Source: Mesorhizobium amorphae
GTDB taxonomy: Bacteria; Pseudomonadota; Alphaproteobacteria; Rhizobiales; Rhizobiaceae
DNA length: 64,000 nucleotides
NCBI RefSeq assembly: GCF_014843845.1
Contig: NZ_JHQS01000016.1
Span: forward strand, 1-64,000
Direction: 5' to 3'
Shown: one piece after another, positions 1 to 8,209 of the stretch
Position numbering within the stretch: the stretch's first letter is position 1
Layout: every line of letters starts with the position of its first letter
Notes under the pieces: generated by a model
What the model was told of the DNA's origin: nothing
What the model saw: the letters and a program-made list of their open reading frames with translations, nothing else
Databases searched by the model: none
Position numbers and translations under genes: made by a program

Positions 1-238
1 TGCGCCGCGCCGTGACGGCGCCGACGGAACCGCCGATCAGCAGCCCGAGCACGATCAGGCCGAAGCCACCGGCCGAAGGGAGCGCCAGCGCCAGCGTCGT
101 GGCAATGGCGATGCCCATGCCGATCATGCCGTAGAGATTGCCCTGGCGGCTGGTGGTCGGATGCGACAGGCCGCGCAGCGCCAGGATGAACAGGATGCCG
201 GAGACCAGATAGAGGAAGGAAGCGAAGTTGGCGTTCAC
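1..238 (-). CDS. pntB: NAD(P) transhydrogenase subunit beta, N-terminal part (cut by window edge)
   Basis: This is the start of PntB, the membrane subunit that carries the NADP(H) domain of the proton-pumping transhydrogenase. About 79 residues are visible, with a GTG start at 236-238 that lies one base after the stop of the preceding gene. The peptide begins MNANFASFLYLVSG and continues with alternating hydrophobic helices and a G-rich stretch (GLLIGGSVGAVTAR), as in PntB. The rest lies outside the window. The position directly behind the two PntA genes makes the call firm although only the first helices can be seen. Confidence 0.9.
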   Translation of the reverse strand, partial: MNANFASFLYLVSGILFILALRGLSHPTTSRQGNLYGMIGMGIAIATTLALALPSAGGFGLIVLGLLIGGSVGAVTARR

Positions 239-239
239 G

Positions 240-659
240 TCACTTGTCCTTCTTCTTGTACATGGCCAGCATGCGCTGAGTGACGAGGAAGCCGCCGAAG
301 ATGTTGACCGACACCAGCATCAGCGCAACGAAGCCGAAGCCGGTGGCGATGCCGGACGCCGAGATGCCGACGGCCAGCAGCGCGCCGACTACGATGACCG
401 AGGAGATGGCGTTGGTGACGGCCATCAACGGCGTGTGCAGCGCCGGCGTGACCGACCACACGACATAATAGCCGACGAAGATCGCCAGCACGAAAATGGC
501 GAAGCGGAAGACGAACGGATCGATGGCGCCGCCCGACAGTGCGTGCGCGGCGTCACCCGCCGCCTCGGTTGCGGGCGCCGTGGCCAGATCCTGTACGGCG
601 AGCCGCACGGCGGCGGTCGCCTGGTCGAGCTGGTCGAGGGCTTTCTGCAAGGCTTCCAT
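240..659 (-). CDS. pntAb: NAD(P) transhydrogenase subunit alpha part 2 (membrane part)
   Basis: This small membrane subunit (139 residues) corresponds to the C-terminal membrane domain of single-chain PntA. In many alphaproteobacteria the PntA chain is split, as here. Residues about 50-135 form several hydrophobic helices ([20 protein letters not shown]; later [20 protein letters not shown]) and the chain ends in a charged MYKKKDK tail. The ATG at 657-659 overlaps the stop of pntAa in a TGATG arrangement, which suggests translational coupling. An in-frame GTG one codon upstream is the alternative start. It works with PntAa and PntB to couple hydride transfer from NADH to NADP+ with proton movement across the inner membrane. 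Confidence 0.9.
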   Translation of the reverse strand: MEALQKALDQLDQATAAVRLAVQDLATAPATEAAGDAAHALSGGAIDPFVFRFAIFVLAIFVGYYVVWSVTPALHTPLMAVTNAISSVIVVGALLAVGISASGIATGFGFVALMLVSVNIFGGFLVTQRMLAMYKKKDK

Positions 660-1936
660 CACGCGATCCCCTTCGGCTTGGCAGCGGACTTGCCCGTGGC
701 GGTTTTCTTTGCCGCAGCCTTCTTCGGCGCGGCATCGGCGACCATGGTCTTCGCCGGGATCGCCGCCGGTTCGAGATGTTGGCCCTTTGGCGGCTCTGCC
801 GCCGCCTTGGCGAAGGCCGGATGCACCACCTTGCCGGCGTCGGTCAGCATGGTTGCCTTGACCAGTTCGTCGTCGCGCTTGATGGCGAGCGTCTTCGTCG
901 TCTTGTCGACCAGCGTCTCCAGGAAGGCAAAGAGGTTCCTGGCATAGAGCAGCGAGGCCGAGGCGGCGACGCGGCCAGGCACGTTGAGATGGCCGACGAT
1001 CTTGACGCCGTTGGCGGTCGTCACGACCTTGCCAGGCACGGCGCCCTCGACATTGCCGCCGCGTTCGACCGCGAGGTCGACGATTACCGAACCCGGCTTC
1101 ATCGACGCGACCATCGCCGCCGAGACCAGCTTCGGCGCCGGACGGCCGGGGATCAGCGCCGTGGTGATGACGATGTCCTGTTTGGCGATGTGCTCGGCGG
1201 TCAGCGCCGCTTGCTTGGCCTGATATTCCTTCGACATTTCCTTGGCGTAGCCGCCGGCGGTCTCGGCCGCCTTGAACTCCTCGTCCTCGACCGCCAGGAA
1301 TTTGGCGCCGAGTGACTGCACCTGTTCCTTCACCGCCGGACGCACGTCGGTGGCGGTGACGACAGCGCCAAGCCGGCGCGCCGTGGCGATCGCCTGCAGG
1401 CCGGCGACGCCGACGCCCATGATGAAGGCCTTGGCCGCCGGCACGGTGCCAGCCGCCGTCATCATCATCGGCAGCGCCCGGTCATATTCGGCGGCCGCGT
1501 CGACCACTGCCTGGTAGCCGGCGAGATTGGCCTGCGAGGACAAGACGTCCATCGGCTGCGCGCGGGTGATGCGCGGCATGAATTCCATCGAGAAGGCGGT
1601 GACGCCTGCCTTGGCAAGTGCGGCGACGGCGGCATCGTTGCCATAGGGGTCCATGATGGCGATGACGGCGGCGCCGGACTTGTAGCCATTCAGCTCCGCA
1701 TCCGTTGGCCGGCGCACTTTCAGCACCACATCGGCCTTGGCGGCATCGCCAGCCTTGCCGATCACGGCGCCCGCTTTGGCGAACTCTTCGTCGGGGATGC
1801 GCGAGGCCGTGCCGGCGCCCGTCTCGACGACCACGTCGAACCCCAGCGCCGCCAGCCGTTTCACCGTGTCGGGCGAGGCCGCGACGCGCGGCTCGTTCGC
1901 ATCGAGTTCACGAGGGATGAAAACCGTCTGTCCCAC
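659..1936 (-). CDS. pntAa: NAD(P) transhydrogenase subunit alpha part 1 (NAD-binding)
   Basis: Soluble NAD(H)-binding subunit of the proton-translocating transhydrogenase, 425 residues from a GTG start. It opens with the alanine dehydrogenase/PntA N-terminal signature ([16 protein letters not shown], residues 9-24), carries [17 protein letters not shown] at 121-137 and the dinucleotide-binding GVGVAG at about 174-179. The last 30 residues are a lysine/alanine-rich tail ([19 protein letters not shown]) that is not part of the folded core. It is first in the pntAa-pntAb-pntB operon. The 240 bases upstream hold the promoter and two palindromes, shared with the divergent SDR gene. Confidence 0.95.
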   Translation of the reverse strand: MGQTVFIPRELDANEPRVAASPDTVKRLAALGFDVVVETGAGTASRIPDEEFAKAGAVIGKAGDAAKADVVLKVRRPTDAELNGYKSGAAVIAIMDPYGNDAAVAALAKAGVTAFSMEFMPRITRAQPMDVLSSQANLAGYQAVVDAAAEYDRALPMMMTAAGTVPAAKAFIMGVGVAGLQAIATARRLGAVVTATDVRPAVKEQVQSLGAKFLAVEDEEFKAAETAGGYAKEMSKEYQAKQAALTAEHIAKQDIVITTALIPGRPAPKLVSAAMVASMKPGSVIVDLAVERGGNVEGAVPGKVVTTANGVKIVGHLNVPGRVAASASLLYARNLFAFLETLVDKTTKTLAIKRDDELVKATMLTDAGKVVHPAFAKAAAEPPKGQHLEPAAIPAKTMVADAAPKKAAAKKTATGKSAAKPKGIA

Positions 1937-2030
1937 CGCATGATCCTTTCGGCTGGAACCTGTACTTGCTTGCTCAATGAGGCCATACGCAAGCTCTGTG
2001 CCAATACCACCAACTGCGCTGCGTCGCGCT

Positions 2031-2048
2031 TATCCGAGCGATCGGATA
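2031..2048. promoter_or_regulatory. Palindrome in the pntAa/SDR divergent region
   Basis: TATCCGA (2031-2037) and TCGGATA (2042-2048) form a perfect 7-bp inverted repeat around a 4-base spacer (GCGA). It lies about 95 bases upstream of pntAa and 130 bases upstream of the SDR start, so it could be an operator for either gene. No regulator gene is adjacent to it. The function is unproven. Confidence 0.35.
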
Positions 2049-2083
2049 CACTGCGTGTGTGTGAACGCGGACAGACTGTCGTT

Positions 2084-2109
2084 GTAGCAGGCAAAGCCTT
2101 GCCTGCTAC
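2084..2109. promoter_or_regulatory. Perfect 11-bp inverted repeat
   Basis: GTAGCAGGCAA (2084-2094) and TTGCCTGCTAC (2099-2109) flank a 4-base AGCC loop. There is no run of T on either side, and both neighbouring genes read away from this region, so a terminator role is unlikely. It may be an operator or a small dispersed palindrome. It sits 69 bases before the SDR start. Confidence 0.4.
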
Positions 2110-2177
2110 GCGTACCCTTCGCTTGGCACGCACCTTGCAGCCCTGTCTTCGACAATTCTGAACACGGAGGAATATCG

Positions 2178-2924
2178 ATGAGCCTTGGACTCAAGGGAAA
2201 GGTTGCGCTGGTGACTGGTGGCAGCCGTGGGATTGGTGCGGCGATCGCATGCCGGCTAGCAGCCGACGGTGCTGACGTTGCAATTACCTATGCGACGTCG
2301 GAGGCTCAGGCGACCGAAGTCGTGCGCCAGATCGAAGCACTTGGACGTCGCGGCCTGGCGATCCGCGCTGACAATCTCGACGCCAATGCGATGGACTTCG
2401 CCGTCGACGAGACGCTCACGAAACTCGGCCGGCTCGACATTCTCGTCAACAACGCAGGTATCTTGCACACGGCGCCGCTCGAGAAGCTTACGCTTGAGGA
2501 CTTCGAGAAAACCATCACCATCAATGTTCGCGCGCCCTTTCTTGCAGCCAAGGCAGCAGCAAGTCACCTCGGTGAAGGCGGACGTATAATCTCTATCGGC
2601 AGCAATCTTGCGGCCCGTGCGCCGCGTCCGGGGCTTTCCCTCTATTCCATGAGCAAGGCGGCGCTCGTCGGGATGTCGAAGGCGTTGGCCCGCGAACTGG
2701 GTCCAAAAGGTATCACTGTAAATGTGGTGCAGCCGGGGTCTACCGATACGGAAATGAATCCCGCGGACGGTGATTATGCTGAAAACCAGCGTGCCCGCAT
2801 GGCGCTGCCGGGACGATTCTGCAGTCCAGGCGATATTGCCGGCGTTGTTTCATGGTTGGCCGGCCCAGATGGTGACAGTGTCACCGGATCAGAATTCACG
2901 ATCGACCGTGGCTCCAACGCTTGA
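2178..2924 (+). CDS. SDR family oxidoreductase (FabG-like)
   Basis: A classical short-chain dehydrogenase of 248 residues. The cofactor motif TGGSRGIG is at 13-20, NNAG at 91-94, and the catalytic Tyr156 and Lys160 lie in YSMSK. The C-terminus has the usual VTGSEFTIDRG. It should oxidise or reduce a hydroxyl/keto substrate with NAD(P)(H); the substrate cannot be read from the sequence. A strong ribosome-binding site (ACGGAGGAA) precedes the ATG. It stands alone, divergent from pntAa and convergent with the sugar-type ABC importer, so it may act on a compound that importer brings in, which is inference only. Confidence 0.9.
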   Translation: MSLGLKGKVALVTGGSRGIGAAIACRLAADGADVAITYATSEAQATEVVRQIEALGRRGLAIRADNLDANAMDFAVDETLTKLGRLDILVNNAGILHTAPLEKLTLEDFEKTITINVRAPFLAAKAAASHLGEGGRIISIGSNLAARAPRPGLSLYSMSKAALVGMSKALARELGPKGITVNVVQPGSTDTEMNPADGDYAENQRARMALPGRFCSPGDIAGVVSWLAGPDGDSVTGSEFTIDRGSNA

Positions 2925-2940
2925 CCATTGCGGCCTGTTC

Positions 2941-2968
2941 GGCTCGAGGCAACAATACGCCTCGAGCC
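2941..2968. terminator. Hairpin between convergent genes
   Basis: GGCTCGAGGC (2941-2950) and GCCTCGAGCC (2959-2968) form a perfect 10-bp stem with an 8-base loop. It lies 16 bases after the SDR stop and 34 bases after the stop of the permease that converges on it. No clear T-run follows on either strand. A bidirectional terminator or transcript-end stabiliser is the simplest reading. Confidence 0.5.
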
Positions 2969-3002
2969 CGATCGCCAGTTGCGGCGCCGGTTGGGGCGCT
3001 AG

Positions 3003-4037
3003 TCAGATCTGGGAGCGGATATGGGGCGTGCGCGCATAGAGCGCGACCATCGGAATGATCAACAGCCCCACTACCGCCTGCTGTGCGGCGAAGGACATTC
3101 CCATCCCCACCAGCAGCGATGTGAGCACCGTCAGAACCAGTGCACCGATGACCGTCGAGCCATAGCCCCCGCCGCCGCCCAACAATGACGTTCCACCGAT
3201 TACAACTGCCGCAACCGTCGTGAACAGGTAAGGATCGCCGACCGCGACGTAACCGCCACCTGAAAAGCCTAGTAGCAGCACACCAGTGAAGGCCGACATG
3301 CCACCGCTGATGGCGTGCACAGCCAGCCAGGTCCGAAACTCCGAGATGAGCAGGCGAGAGGCCGCGACCCGGCTTCCGCCGAGTGCATAGAGGCTGTGGC
3401 CGAACCACGTATTCCTAACGATGAACAGGGTCACAACGGTTACGGCGATCCAGATCACGATTACTGGCGGAATCGGCAGGCCGAAGAAGCGACCATTGAA
3501 TGCTGCGATGTTGGTCAGCCAGGCGGGTATGGGCGCAAACACGTTTCCGCCCACCGCAGAACCCAGCGTCGTATAGATTTGCGCGGCGCCCACCACTGCA
3601 AAGCCGAAGCCGAGCGACATGATGAGCGCCTGGCCCTGAAGCTTATAGCTCAGTGCCCCGTTTAGCGCTCCTACGACCAATCCAGCAAGAACCAGGATCG
3701 CCATCGCCAAACCCGCTGGCATGCCGGTATTGATCAGTGAGGGAAGCAAGATGTTGGCCGCGCCAATCACATAGGGGATCGACAGGTCGAGCCCGCCAAG
3801 CAGGGCAACCATCGTTTGTCCAAGCGAGGCAAGTCCGAGAAAGGCCGCAAGCAACAGGATCGAGCGCGCATTCTGCACCGAAATGAAACCCGGAACGAGG
3901 AGCGATCCCATCACGACAAGGGCCACAAGGAGACCGACACCGATAACGCTGGGCCGGTTGCAACGGATCCATTGAAGCATCCTGCCACGAGCAGGCGCTT
4001 TCATGCGGGGGAATGTGGTATTTGGCGTCGACGTCAT
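3003..4037 (-). CDS. ABC transporter permease, RbsC-type (second permease)
   Basis: Inner-membrane permease of 344 residues in the ribose/xylose/AI-2 (BPD_transp_2) family. Many hydrophobic helices are visible from about residue 32 onward, with the family-typical LGGLDLSIPYVIGAANILL near 80-98 and AVVIGGTSLLGGGGGYGSTV near 275-294, which matches the cytoplasmic loop touching the ATPase. It is the last gene of the importer operon, four bases after the other permease. Two different permeases imply a heterodimeric channel. The imported compound is unknown. Confidence 0.9.
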   Translation of the reverse strand: MTSTPNTTFPRMKAPARGRMLQWIRCNRPSVIGVGLLVALVVMGSLLVPGFISVQNARSILLLAAFLGLASLGQTMVALLGGLDLSIPYVIGAANILLPSLINTGMPAGLAMAILVLAGLVVGALNGALSYKLQGQALIMSLGFGFAVVGAAQIYTTLGSAVGGNVFAPIPAWLTNIAAFNGRFFGLPIPPVIVIWIAVTVVTLFIVRNTWFGHSLYALGGSRVAASRLLISEFRTWLAVHAISGGMSAFTGVLLLGFSGGGYVAVGDPYLFTTVAAVVIGGTSLLGGGGGYGSTVIGALVLTVLTSLLVGMGMSFAAQQAVVGLLIIPMVALYARTPHIRSQI

Positions 4038-4041
4038 GGGA

Positions 4042-5025
4042 TTATCTCATCGCCTGTATTTTGGGGGCAGTCAGAAGGACGTTGATCAACAGCGATATGA
4101 TGAGGATCAGTCCGAACGAAATCTGGGTTGCGAAGCCAGAGAACATCCCGAAATTGAACGTAGCCAGCAGATGCGAAATCAGGAACATATTGAGCGCGCC
4201 CAGCACTGAGCCGATGGCGCCACCACGGCCGCCGCTGAGACTTGCGCCGCCCAGCACGAGAGCGGTGATCGCCTGGAGGGTATAGGTGCCTGCTTGCACT
4301 GGATCGCCGGATGAGATCAGCGCCGTGTGGCAGATAGCTGCCAGACCGACCAGCATGCCGCCCAGCAGATGTGCGCCGATGCGAACCCAGTTTGTGCGCA
4401 CGCCGCTTGTGTAGGCCATCCTCTCGTCTGCGCCGGTCATCCTGAGATGGATATGGAATGCGGTCCGGGTGAAGACGAACCAAATGGCGAGCCCTGCGAT
4501 CAGCACGAACAGGACCGGTGAGATGATGCTGGTACCAGCGCCCCATTTCGTCATCCATTCCGGCACGACGCCACCCGCCCGCGGCATGATCATCAGGTTG
4601 ACGCCGGTTAGGAATAAATAGCTGCTGAGCGTCACGATAACCGGAGCGACGCGTACGTAGATGATGACCAACGCCTGCAGCACCTGGTAGGCTGCCCCCA
4701 CGAATAGGGCCCAGGCAAAAATGGTTACCGGGCTGGTCCAGCCACTGCCTACGAGCCATTGAACGAGGGTCACATTGATGAAGCCGAGCAGCGGCCCCAC
4801 GGCAAGGTCCACCGAACCGCGGCCGGCCATGACGATAGGAGTAAGCGCCATCGTAGCCAGGATCAGCGGAGCCGCCACCAGAATAGCACCGGCAACGCCG
4901 GAACTCGTGAAGAGGCCAGGGCTGCGCAGCGCGGCGGCGACGAGCAGGACGATGAAGAGCGCAATCGGAACGAAAAGATGTTCGTTTCGTCGCATCAGCG
5001 ACCTAAAAGGTTTGGTATCGATCAT
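4042..5025 (-). CDS. ABC transporter permease, RbsC-type (first permease)
   Basis: Inner-membrane permease of 327 residues, homologous to its downstream neighbour. It has a short charged N-terminus, helices from about residue 16, the segment GRGSVDLAVGPLLGF near 68-82 and the ATPase-coupling loop ALVLGGASLSGGRGGAIGSV near 255-274. Its ATG overlaps the end of the ATPase gene by four bases, so the two are probably translationally coupled. It should pair with the second permease to form the import channel. Confidence 0.9.
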   Translation of the reverse strand: MIDTKPFRSLMRRNEHLFVPIALFIVLLVAAALRSPGLFTSSGVAGAILVAAPLILATMALTPIVMAGRGSVDLAVGPLLGFINVTLVQWLVGSGWTSPVTIFAWALFVGAAYQVLQALVIIYVRVAPVIVTLSSYLFLTGVNLMIMPRAGGVVPEWMTKWGAGTSIISPVLFVLIAGLAIWFVFTRTAFHIHLRMTGADERMAYTSGVRTNWVRIGAHLLGGMLVGLAAICHTALISSGDPVQAGTYTLQAITALVLGGASLSGGRGGAIGSVLGALNMFLISHLLATFNFGMFSGFATQISFGLILIISLLINVLLTAPKIQAMR

Positions 5026-6578
5026 GACGCTGCCCTTTGCATATCGAAGGTCATGGCGGCTTCCAGTGCCTGGCCGAACATTGCAGCTAGTATCGGTTCC
5101 TCGGCGATCTCGTCGCCAGTGAGGGAGCGGAAAATGCCGCCGTCGACGAACACGTCCACGCGGTCGGCGAATCCGATGAATTCCTCGATCTCGCTGGACA
5201 GATAGATGACGGCCCCTCCATCGTCAGCAAAGGCGCGAAGTTCGCGATAGAAGTCGCGTTTTGTGCCGAGATCCACGCCACGTGCGGGATCATTTAGGAC
5301 GATCAATCTTGGCTTCTTGGCGAAGGCCCGGGCGACAAGAACCTTCTGCTGATTGCCACCGCTGAGCGATGTGATCTTGTTCGACGCATTGCCCACCTTG
5401 ATCGAGAAGCGCTGCACTTCTCGTGCGAAAGCTGACACCGGCGCCGCCCTTTGGATGAATCCCATTGGCCCTAAATTGTCACGGTAAAGTCCCAGCGCGA
5501 GGTTTTCGAAAACGCTCAGATCCGGGAAAATTCCCTCGCGCTTACGATCGCCTGAGACATAGGCCACGCCCAACGCCTCTGCGTCGGAGAGTTTTTTGAT
5601 AGCGGCGATGGAGCCGTCGGGCAGATGCACCAGTGGTGCGCCCTGATGAGCCGATGCAATGCCGACCGCCGTAGCGATGAAGCGTTCATGGCCTTGTCCG
5701 TCCAGCCCCGTGACGCCGACGATCGTGCCCGGCTCAAGCTTGAAATTGATAGGCTCAGCCCCTTGGACGGAGCGAAGATCGGAGATGCTCATGAGCGGCG
5801 GCAATGCCGCCTTCTTGCTGCTGCCGCGATTGTCTGCCTCCGATACATGGCGATCCCGAGGTGTCATCAGTTCAAGCAAGTTCTTTTCGTTGATGTCGAC
5901 TTTGTCGAGCACGCCCATTGTGCTGCCATCACGAAGCACGGTTGCCCGATCTGCGATCCTGACAAGTTCAGAGATGCGGTGTGTGACGATCAACACGCAT
6001 GTACCAGCGTCGCGCAGCCTGCTGATCTCCCCGTGCAACCGCATGGTCGCGTCCAGATCAAGTGCTGCCGAGGACTCGTCCAAAATAAGAAGCTTCGGCT
6101 GTCGCAAAATGGCCCGGCAGATCACGATCCACTGTTTGATGCTGAGTGGCAGCGTGCCGACAGGCATGGAGGGATCGATGTCGAGACCAGTGAAGCGTTT
6201 CAGAAGAGACCGCGCTTCTTGCTCTCGTTGGCGAGCCGAAAATTTTCGGCGCAATAACCCGTCAAGTCCGACATAGAGGTTGTCGATCACGCTGGCTTCA
6301 TCCGCCACAAGTACTTCCTGGAATATGGTCGCAACACCTAGCGCCTGGGCCTCAACGGGATTTCGCGGCGTGGCACCAAGCACATGCACTTCGCCGGAGT
6401 CTTCCCTTAGGACGCCGGAAATGATTTTCGCTAGAGTGCTCTTGCCGCTGCCGTTTTCGCCGACGATCGCATGCACTTCTCCGGCCCGCGCCGAGAACTG
6501 GCAGTTTACCAGAGCTCGCGTCTCGCCAAAGGATTTGCTAACGCCGGAGAGATCTACGGCCAACGTTCTGTCATTCAT
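5022..6578 (-). CDS. Sugar-type ABC transporter ATPase (two nucleotide-binding domains)
   Basis: RbsA-like double ATPase of 518 residues that powers the importer. The first domain has Walker A GENGSGKST at 40-48 and Walker B with LLILDESSAALD near 160-171; its signature region reads LPLSIKQW rather than LSGGQ, which is common in this family. The second domain has a degenerate P-loop (GLDGQGHE) but a perfect LSGGNQQKV signature near 403-411. Such asymmetric domains are normal for sugar ABC ATPases. It overlaps the next permease by four bases and follows the binding protein by 83 bases. Confidence 0.93.
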   Translation of the reverse strand: MNDRTLAVDLSGVSKSFGETRALVNCQFSARAGEVHAIVGENGSGKSTLAKIISGVLREDSGEVHVLGATPRNPVEAQALGVATIFQEVLVADEASVIDNLYVGLDGLLRRKFSARQREQEARSLLKRFTGLDIDPSMPVGTLPLSIKQWIVICRAILRQPKLLILDESSAALDLDATMRLHGEISRLRDAGTCVLIVTHRISELVRIADRATVLRDGSTMGVLDKVDINEKNLLELMTPRDRHVSEADNRGSSKKAALPPLMSISDLRSVQGAEPINFKLEPGTIVGVTGLDGQGHERFIATAVGIASAHQGAPLVHLPDGSIAAIKKLSDAEALGVAYVSGDRKREGIFPDLSVFENLALGLYRDNLGPMGFIQRAAPVSAFAREVQRFSIKVGNASNKITSLSGGNQQKVLVARAFAKKPRLIVLNDPARGVDLGTKRDFYRELRAFADDGGAVIYLSSEIEEFIGFADRVDVFVDGGIFRSLTGDEIAEEPILAAMFGQALEAAMTFDMQRAAS

Positions 6579-6661
6579 TGTCGACCTCGGACTTTGACGA
6601 AGTGGTCAGGCCGGACCCGCTGTCAAGGCGTGTCCGGCCCACGTTGATGTGCCCTGTACGA

Positions 6662-7822
6662 TCAAGGCTTCCAGGTAAGCGGATCGCTAGGTTTATCGAA
6701 GAAGCCGTCCAACACCTTGGATGGCGCCCAGTTGTCGCCTGTGGGCTCCAGCCAATCGGTAGAGTTCAGGTCGCAGTCCTCGGGAAGAGCGGCCTTCACA
6801 TCATCGATTGTATAGGGCAGCGCAGGACGCAAGATCGATTGCACCTTGGGGCCTTGTCCTTGGAGCGTGCGCATCACGACATCCCAAACCATTCGTGCGT
6901 CGGCGCGCGGTGGCCAGAAATGGAAGCTCTTGCTTACGAATTCGGGATTCTTGCGCCAGAAACAGGCCGCCGAGGCCTCGCCGCCGAGCACGATAGGCAT
7001 CAACGGACGGCCCGATTGCAGAACGGCGTTAACGACGCCATTTTCCGACGACGACTGAACCAGCATGCCGTCGATCTGCTGTGGGTTGGTTGCCAGGAAC
7101 TTCTGGACTTCGACCTGCGCTACCTGGTCTGTCCAATTGCCCGCGACATTGCCCACGATTTTGACGTCAGGAAATGCCGTCAATGCATCCTTCGCACCGA
7201 TGTCGAAGCTGTCCGACGTGGCGAAGCCGGGGATGCCCGATACGAGCAGTACATTGCCTTTGCCGCCAATCTCCTCGGCGAGCCACTTGCCGGCGATATA
7301 GCCGCCTGCGGCTGCATTCTCGGTGACGTTAATGGCGTATGGCGATGTCACGTAGCCCGAGAAGGAGAAGACCGGCACGCCTTTGTTATAAGCGTATTCG
7401 ATTGTCTGGTTGATTGCTGTCACATTGGAGCAGCAGATGATGATTGCATCGACGCCATCATCAACCATCTGCCGCATCTGCTGGATCTGAACCGTGTCCT
7501 TCAACTCCGACTGGGTGACGACAAAGTCGGAAACCAATCCAGCTTCCTTGTATCGAGGCAGAAGCTTGTTCATGAACTCGTCCATGATCGCGGCACGCCA
7601 GCCATTGCCCGCATAATTGCTGGCGTAGCCGATCTTCCAGGGCGGGCCTTTCTTCGGCTTGAAGTCGCGAAGCGGACTTATGCCCAGTGGCACCTGCGGA
7701 TCAATACGTTCGTATGCGGCCTTTTCGCTGGGCGGTATCTCATCGAGCCCTGCCGCGATACCGGCTTGCGATGACAACATCAACCCTGCGGTGATAAGCG
7801 TTGACGACAACTTAGCTTTCAT
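6662..7822 (-). CDS. Periplasmic sugar-type substrate-binding protein
   Basis: Binding protein of 386 residues, first gene of the importer operon. It has a signal peptide (MKAKLSSTLITAGLMLSSQAGIAA). The mature part follows the Peripla_BP_4 pattern: KIGYASNYAGNGWRA near 63, then DGVDAIIICCSNVTAINQTI near 118 and the hinge-side segment IDGMLVQSSSENGVVNAVLQ. An AGGAGAACG ribosome site precedes the ATG. The paired cysteines in IICCS are unusual for the family but their role is unclear. The sequence does not reveal the ligand; alcohol or polyol ligands are as possible as sugars. Confidence 0.9.
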   Translation of the reverse strand: MKAKLSSTLITAGLMLSSQAGIAAGLDEIPPSEKAAYERIDPQVPLGISPLRDFKPKKGPPWKIGYASNYAGNGWRAAIMDEFMNKLLPRYKEAGLVSDFVVTQSELKDTVQIQQMRQMVDDGVDAIIICCSNVTAINQTIEYAYNKGVPVFSFSGYVTSPYAINVTENAAAGGYIAGKWLAEEIGGKGNVLLVSGIPGFATSDSFDIGAKDALTAFPDVKIVGNVAGNWTDQVAQVEVQKFLATNPQQIDGMLVQSSSENGVVNAVLQSGRPLMPIVLGGEASAACFWRKNPEFVSKSFHFWPPRADARMVWDVVMRTLQGQGPKVQSILRPALPYTIDDVKAALPEDCDLNSTDWLEPTGDNWAPSKVLDGFFDKPSDPLTWKP

Positions 7823-8209
7823 TTTCGTTCTCCTCAGATGTCTAGATCAGTTCAGGATTTCGCGCGGCGCATGACGCCCGATCGCGAATTCAATTCCATG
7901 AATGTTGGCGCGGCTACGCCTGAGCATGAGCTTGCGACCCCCAGGTCGCACTCAGCGCAGACGGCCGACTTCAGTTGCTGAATGGGAGCACGATGGTCGC
8001 GGTCGTCCTCCAAAAACCCGCCTATCGCTTCGCTCGCAAGTTGGGATGGTTTTCAATAGTATCCCGTCAGCGGGACCCTCACCGCAAAGTTAAAGGCTAT
8101 GCAGCTTCCATTCCTTGTCTACATGCGATCGACATAATTTCTTGTTCCCTATTGTTCCGGCCTCTTAGAACGGGCCGCCGGCAACTCTATTTGATACTTT
8201 GGCCTCCTT
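7823..8209. other. Intergenic region upstream of the importer operon
   Basis: These 387 bases should hold the importer promoter and the downstream region of the aminotransferase gene. The only clear structure is a palindrome TGCGACC-CCCA-GGTCGCA at 7933-7950, about 110 bases before the binding-protein start, which could be an operator for a sugar-type regulator. No regulator gene lies nearby. No convincing gene, RNA or repeat was seen in the rest. Confidence 0.5.

Noticed and set aside
2084..2109. Rho-independent terminator
   Set aside because: No T-run on either strand and both flanking genes point away from the hairpin.
1937..2177. Left attachment site of the island
   Set aside because: I looked for a copy of the tRNA-Thr 3' end or of CGATACCCCCA here and saw none.
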